This document shows, one piece after another, positions 59,438-59,450 of a stretch of DNA of 59,450 bases. The translations under genes were made by a program, and so were the position numbers. Below the pieces are notes generated by a model. The model saw nothing but the letters and a program-made list of their open reading frames with translations. It was not told where the DNA came from and did not search any database. Within the stretch, counting starts at the first letter, position 1; each line of letters begins with the position of its first letter. Origin of the DNA: Acidimicrobiia bacterium. GTDB taxonomy: Bacteria > Actinomycetota > Acidimicrobiia > Acidimicrobiales > Aldehydirespiratoraceae. The DNA is taken from positions 1 through 59,450 of the forward strand of contig JAJEDD010000047.1 of NCBI GenBank assembly GCA_022821685.1, given 5' to 3'.

Positions 59438-59450
59438 GTGAGCAGCGTAG
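59438..59450 (+). CDS. possible gene start cut off by the window edge
   Basis: GTG at 59438 follows GAGGAGG at 59423-59429 with good spacing. Only four codons are visible, so nothing can be said about the product. Confidence 0.25.

Overview
The window is GC-rich DNA with dense, short-spaced gene strings, many GTG starts and frequent 4-base stop/start overlaps. Gene content points to an actinobacterium (Actinomycetota). My best guess is an Acidimicrobiia-type lineage, based on the mix of a Tad pilus locus, HpnCDE squalene synthesis, coproheme decarboxylase, a LytR_C protein, PAC2 and degenerate SLH proteins. That placement is inference from gene content, not from a marker tree.

Layout. 1-230: tail of an ISL3-type transposase. 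496-572: tRNA-Thr. 670-9780 (minus strand): a Tad/Flp pilus operon (lipoprotein, stalked SLH-like protein, CpaB, TadA, TadB, TadC, pilin-like and TadE/G-like proteins). 9930-13240 (plus): hpnC-hpnD-hpnE, making squalene from farnesyl diphosphate. 13327-20931: LytR_C protein, glycerate kinase, small membrane protein, MoaD-like protein, CIRCE-controlled groEL, fdhD, coproheme decarboxylase, Nudix hydrolase and a secreted protein. 21013-27683: PAC2 protein, acetoacetyl-CoA synthetase, GNAT, GtrA, methyltransferase and polysaccharide deacetylase. 27770-34384: a cobalamin riboswitch followed by a B12 uptake and salvage cluster (btuF, btuC, btuD, cobO, cobU, cobT, cobS). 34488-40476: AIM24, quinone oxidoreductase, aldehyde dehydrogenase, a retropepsin-like protease with a small partner, and glnS. 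40605-51651: a branched-chain amino-acid/amide ABC transporter (livFGMH, livK) interleaved with a TPP enzyme, a FAH-family enzyme, a thioesterase and a malonyl-CoA-synthetase-like ligase. 51724-53222: aroK, aroQ and an SRPBCC protein. 53326-58954: a type III-like restriction-modification pair, res then mod, with mod broken at a 10-base homopolymer.

Two patterns cut across the genes. First, a dispersed repeat of about 137 bp with imperfect 15-bp terminal inverted repeats (MITE-like) occurs in full or in part about nine times, almost always between operons. It is oriented with an end close to the -10 box or start of a neighbouring gene. Second, at four separate places a native 35-38 bp sequence is duplicated around an unrelated 32-36 bp spacer, giving units of 67-72 bp. 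These are the dimensions of one CRISPR repeat-spacer unit, but the repeats are ordinary local gene sequence and differ from place to place. Off-target spacer integration is one explanation that can be tested; ordinary tandem-duplication decay is the main rival.

Many genes have a TANNNT box ending 6-8 bases before the start codon, which suggests leaderless transcription. The most likely functional novelties are the phase-variable-looking mod gene, the retropepsin plus small-protein pair, the Tad locus with an extended TadA and no separate TadZ, and the CRISPR-sized duplications.
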